Below are positions 5,779 through 6,558 of a DNA stretch of 6,558 nt, piece by piece; positions within the stretch are counted from its first letter, which is position 1, and each line of letters opens with the position of its first letter. Under the pieces are notes generated by a model that saw only the letters and a program-made list of their open reading frames with translations, was not told the DNA's origin and ran no database searches. Both the position numbers and the translations under genes were made by a program. This DNA is from an uncultured Collinsella sp. (lineage in GTDB: Bacteria > Actinomycetota > Coriobacteriia > Coriobacteriales > Coriobacteriaceae). The stretch covers positions 1 through 6,558 of the forward strand of contig USOG01000081.1 of the NCBI GenBank assembly GCA_900556365.1, in the 5' to 3' direction.

Positions 5779-6558
5779 CTACTTCCAAACCGCGAGCGCC
5801 GCAGTGCCCAGTACGATGAGGGCGAGACCGATGGCGCTGCGCCGCGAGGCCTTTTCGTTGAATGCCAAGCGCGCAAATAGTACCGATACGACAATCGATA
5901 GTTTGTCGATCTGCACCACGACGCTCACCTGGCCTGCGGCGATGGCATAGTAATAGAGCAGCCACGATGCTCCGGTCGCGATGCCCGATGCCGCGAGAAA
6001 TACGAGCTCGTAGCGGTCTACGTGCACGGCTTGGCCCATCTTGCCTTTAGCTGCCACGATTGCCCATGCCATAACCAGTACCACGCAGGTGCGGATTGCC
6101 GTGGCCAGGTTTGACTCGACGCCTTCGATGCCGATCTTAGCGAGGACGGAGGTGAGTGCTGCGAACATGGCGGCGCCGAGGGCGTAAGCGAGCCAGGTCC
6201 GGTCTTGCTGCTGCTCGGGTCCGGCGGATTGCTGCTTCTCGGTCATTAAAAACGTGCCGAGGGTAATGACGGCGGTTCCCACGAGCTTAACCGCAAGGTT
6301 GCTCGTCTCGCCAAAAAGCACGATGGCGATCAGCGCGGCGAGCACGGTGCTCATCTTGTCGACCGGTACGACCTTATTGACGTCTCCGATGCTCAACGCC
6401 TTAAAGTAACAGATCCACGAAGCGCCGGTAGCGAGTCCCGAGAGGACGAGAAAGAGCCAGGATCTGGGTTCGATGCTGCCAATGGTTCCAATGGATCCAG
6501 AAATGCCCGCCATTGCCCAGGCGAAAACGAGCACCACGCAGGTGCGAATGGCCGTCGC
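5779..6558 (-). CDS. EamA/DMT-family membrane transporter (N-terminus outside window)
   Basis: The frame stays open from the right edge to a TAG at 5779-5781, giving 259 residues, so the true start lies beyond the window. A GTG at 6537 is in frame but sits within a conserved helix and is unlikely to be the start. The protein is hydrophobic with about eight visible helices; full-length EamA proteins usually have ten. It consists of two homologous halves: ATAIRTCVVLV opens the visible sequence and recurs 151 residues later, and SGLATGASW is matched by SGIATGASW in the second half. This inverted-duplication design is typical of the drug/metabolite transporter superfamily, which exports amino acids, metabolites or drugs across the cytoplasmic membrane. 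A charged loop (TEKQQSAGPEQQQDR) separates the halves. The gene is convergent with EFR1. The transported compound cannot be told. Confidence 0.88.
   Translation of the reverse strand, partial: ATAIRTCVVLVFAWAMAGISGSIGTIGSIEPRSWLFLVLSGLATGASWICYFKALSIGDVNKVVPVDKMSTVLAALIAIVLFGETSNLAVKLVGTAVITLGTFLMTEKQQSAGPEQQQDRTWLAYALGAAMFAALTSVLAKIGIEGVESNLATAIRTCVVLVMAWAIVAAKGKMGQAVHVDRYELVFLAASGIATGASWLLYYYAIAAGQVSVVVQIDKLSIVVSVLFARLAFNEKASRRSAIGLALIVLGTAALAVWK
6059..6105 (-). repeat. Intragenic repeat copy 2 in the EamA gene
   Basis: Matches 6512-6558 at 39 of 47 bases, with an identical 14-base core (ACCACGCAGGTGCG on the plus strand). The two copies are 453 bp (151 codons) apart in the same frame and encode the ATAIRTCVVLVxAWA segment of the second half of the protein. 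Confidence 0.75.
6512..6558 (-). repeat. Intragenic repeat copy 1 in the EamA gene (runs to window edge)
   Basis: Partner of 6059-6105, encoding the same helix in the first half of the protein. A second pair of similar segments at the same 453-bp offset starts at 5962 and 6415 (CCACGA followed by similar sequence), so the repeat unit is the whole half-protein and not just this helix. The repeat may extend past the right edge. Confidence 0.7.

Noticed and set aside
1..6558. CRISPR array, insertion sequence, prophage or defence system
   Set aside because: No regularly spaced direct repeats, transposase, integrase, or defence-type effector sequence is present; all long frames are accounted for by the six genes.

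Overview
This is a GC-rich bacterial chromosome segment. Gene style, codon use and the protein set (a sensor kinase with tandem solute-binding domains, a flavodoxin/ferredoxin fusion, a YfeO-like ClC protein) suggest a high-GC Gram-positive gut actinobacterium, most likely in class Coriobacteriia (Collinsella-like). That placement is an inference from sequence style. There is no rRNA or other phylogenetic marker in the window.

Layout. Positions 1-2311 (minus strand) hold the N-terminal 770 residues of a membrane sensor histidine kinase, cut by the left window edge: signal peptide, two extracytoplasmic solute-binding-type domains, one membrane helix, HisKA and HATPase_c. A divergent intergenic region (2312-2508) carries a large imperfect inverted repeat. 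Four plus-strand genes follow: a small two-helix potassium channel (2509-2934), a LOG-family nucleotide phosphoribohydrolase (2971-3504), a ClC-family anion channel or transporter (3630-4934) and an EFR1-type flavodoxin/ferredoxin fusion (4972-5763). A convergent minus-strand EamA/DMT-type transporter (5779 to beyond 6558) is cut by the right edge. Its stop codon lies 15 bp from that of the EFR1 gene.

The four plus-strand genes probably form two short transcription units. The K+ channel and LOG genes are 36 bp apart, and the ClC and EFR1 genes are 37 bp apart. A 125-bp gap with a possible promoter separates the pairs. Two of the four are ion conduits, so ion homeostasis is a loose shared theme, but nothing in the sequence proves a common pathway. 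No mobile element genes, CRISPR array, RNA gene or defence system were found. The region reads as ordinary core or near-core chromosome. The points most worth a second look are the intergenic inverted repeat, the ClC protein's altered gating-glutamate motif, the cysteine-rich second sensor domain of the kinase, and the tandem duplication still visible in the DNA of the EamA gene.
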